NCBI RefSeq assembly: GCF_032362555.1
Contig: NC_083524.1
Location: forward strand, 2,032,001-2,096,000
DNA: 64,000 nucleotides
Source of the DNA: Amyelois transitella
Taxonomy: Eukaryota > Arthropoda > Insecta > Lepidoptera > Pyralidae
Direction: 5' to 3'
Part shown: piece after piece, positions 58,201 through 61,200 of the stretch
Layout of the letters: each line of letters opens with the position of its first letter
Position numbering within the stretch: position 1 is the first letter of the stretch
The notes under the pieces: model-generated
The model's database searches: none
Told to the model about the DNA's origin: nothing
Seen by the model: the letters and a program-made list of their open reading frames with translations, nothing else
Program-made: the position numbers and the translations under genes

Positions 58201-61200
58201 AAATATATCTTATTTTAATTTTATTTATTTGTGTACACAAAATTATATACAGGAGCATTTAACACAGTAATTCTAGTACAAAGGTGCTACTTATATCAAA
58301 AGAAATCTCTTCCAGTAGACCCATGAGAGGAGAGATGAATTTTGGAGCGGTATGGCGTGTATATCTTCTGTAGTCTACTTGACTCTTGTACTGACCTGGC
58401 GGAGAATCCACTCAGCGGCTGGCTGCACCGTGCTATAGCCGCTTTGTTGTGGTGAAGGTAAGCAAGCGCCGGCAGACGACCTCTGGATCTGAAGCTGGCA
58501 CTGCCGAGGAGTATTGCTGTGGTCGCTTTGGCCGGCACGTATATCTCGCTGGGGTATGTGTCGCATAGCTAAAATAAGAATATAGTTTTACTTACAAAGT
58601 TAATTAGATTTATTCATAAAACAATACATATACACATTGCATTCGAATATAAATAAACTAGATTTACAATAGTTTAAATATATAAATAAATCCACTTTAC
58701 AAAGGAAAAGGGTCACAGCTGGACTGCAAAAATTATCGTGGTATAAGCCTGCTTAGCGTCGTCGGCAAATTGTATGCTAAGGTATTGATTAATAGAGTCA
58801 GGAATGAAACTGATGACAAAATATGGGATGCTCAAGCGGGATTTCGAAAGGGAATGGGATGTACTGATCAGGTCTTTTCCTTGCGGTGCATAGCCGAAAA
58901 GTTTTTGGCCAAGAGTCAAAAAGTCTATTGCACATTCGTAGATCTGGAAAAGGCCTATGACAGAGTTGAGAGGAATGAATTGTGGTCAGCACTTTCTATG
59001 CATGGGGTGAGCAGTCTCTTAATACGAGCACTGAAATCCTTATATGAGGATTCGAGTGCTTGTGTCAGGATAAACGGAGCGCACACTGAGTGGTTTAAGA
59101 TTGAGAAAGGCGTTAGGCAAGGATGTGTTGCGTCACCGTGGCTGTTCAACCTATTTATGGATAGCTGTTTGACAGATTTGAAAGAGTCTAAAAGTGGATT
59201 AAGGATGAATGAGTTACTCGTCAAATGTCTGCTCTATGCCGACGATCAGGTTATACTGGCGTCATCAGCGGAGGAGTTACAGGAGATGGTAAACTGTATG
59301 CATGAAGCTTTAAAAGAGAAAGGAATGAAAGTGAACGTAAGTAAAACTAAAACACTGGTTTTTGAAATGGAGAAAGAAATGACAGCATGTAATATTTTGA
59401 TTGGAGGAGAAAAAGTGGAGCAAGTGAAAGAGTTTGTATATCTAGGATCAAAGTTTACATCAGATGGCAAGTATGATAGTGATATTGAAAGGAGAGTGAA
59501 CGCGGGGAACATGGTGAATGGAGCTTTGCATGCCTTTATGAGCAGTCAGAAACTATCCAAAAAGGCTCGACTGGCTGTGCACAGGGGCGTGTTGGTCCCG
59601 ACATTAATGTATGGGAGTGAAAGTTGGGTATGGCAAAAGAAGCATGAAAGCAGAATAAATGCAGTGGAAATGAGAGCGTTAAGGAGTATGATGGGTGTGA
59701 AATTGAGTGACAGGATAAGGAACAGCGTGATAAGGGAATGTTGTGATGTGAAAGAAGATGTAGTTACAGGAATAGAAAAGGGTATGTTAAGATGGTTCGG
59801 TCATGTGGAGAGGATGAATGAAAGCAGGTTGACTAAGCAGATATACAAGGAGAGTGTGGAGGGAAAGGTCGGAGTGGGAAGACCTAGACGAACGTATCTT
59901 GATCAAATTAAGGACGTCCTGGTAAAGGGTCAGGTCAAAAGTACCCGAAACCGCCGAGCTTGTATGAAGAGAGTTATGAATGTGGACGAAGCGAAAGAAG
60001 TATGCAGAGATCGTGGCAAGTGGAAAGAGGTAGTCTCTGCCTACCCCTCCGGGAAAGAGGCGTGATTTTATGTATGTATGTATGTATGTATATAAATAAA
60101 ATTAAAATAAATCACATATAAACTTAAATTGCCGTGTGGTTCTTGGCACCAATACAAAAAAAGAATAGAACCACTCCATTTCTTTCCCATGGATGTCGTA
60201 AAAGGCGATTAAGGGATAGGCTCACAAACTTGGGATTCTTTTTTAGGCGATAGGCTAGCAACCTGTCTGCTGAACGTGGCCTAACAGTCTTTACAAAACT
60301 GTTGGCTCTGTCTACCCCGCAAGGGATATAGACATGACCATATGTATGTATGTATGTATAAATGTAAAAGAAAAATAAATTTGTTATAAGTTCATTATAC
60401 ATTAGAAATCAGTAATGTCTGTGACTAACGTTTGAAATAAAAAAAACACGTAAAATACCTACATATGGAAAACTAGCGACCCGAACTGGCTTCGTTCAAA
60501 ATTGGAGGGGCGGTGCTAATTATGTATCCTCAAGAACGACTTCCTATGAAATTTTCAATAGAGGGTGCCCTCCGAATTGTTCTTTGAATGGGTTAGCAAT
60601 GTCTTTCTGCTCATCTCTTCCTACTACAGTTAAAAGTACGGGGCCGCTCTGTTGTCTTCTTCCTTCTCCTGGCTATATTCCCGGTTGCATCCTCACCACT
60701 CTGGAGCGGAGCCCAGGATATGCCTTTGACCATGGATCCTGGATTGAGTGAGTCAGGTTTTTACCAGGCCGCTCTCTAGTATGGTAGCATAAGAGGTGTG
60801 CGCAGTTTTATCGCTAGAAGACTGATTTCCTCAATTCTATCGTTAAGCCAAATAGCTGAACGTGGCCATTCAGTCTTTTCAAGACTTTTGGCTCTGTCTA
60901 CCCCGCAAGGGATATAGACGTGACCATATGTATGTATGTATGTAAGACTGATTCCCTAATCAAGGGATTCGGTACCTCATAATCCTTATTAGCAGTGCAC
61001 AGCACCCAATGCTCGTTGGGAACATTCATCCTCTGGAACTCGGTCTGGATGTCGAAGAAGTTCCAACCTGCTGACTTAGGCAGGTCTTCGGGCGTGGACT
61101 TGTAGTGGAAGCAGTACAATTCGTCGATGTGAACTGTTGGTGGAAAGAAAATACACTCTTACAGTGAATGAGGACACCGTGAGGTCGTTGTTGAAGAAAT

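Noticed and set aside
58296-58538. ORF extended beyond MTMR exon V4
   Set aside because: The donor GTCAGT at 58395 and perfect phase with V5 show that the exon ends there; the extension is intron.
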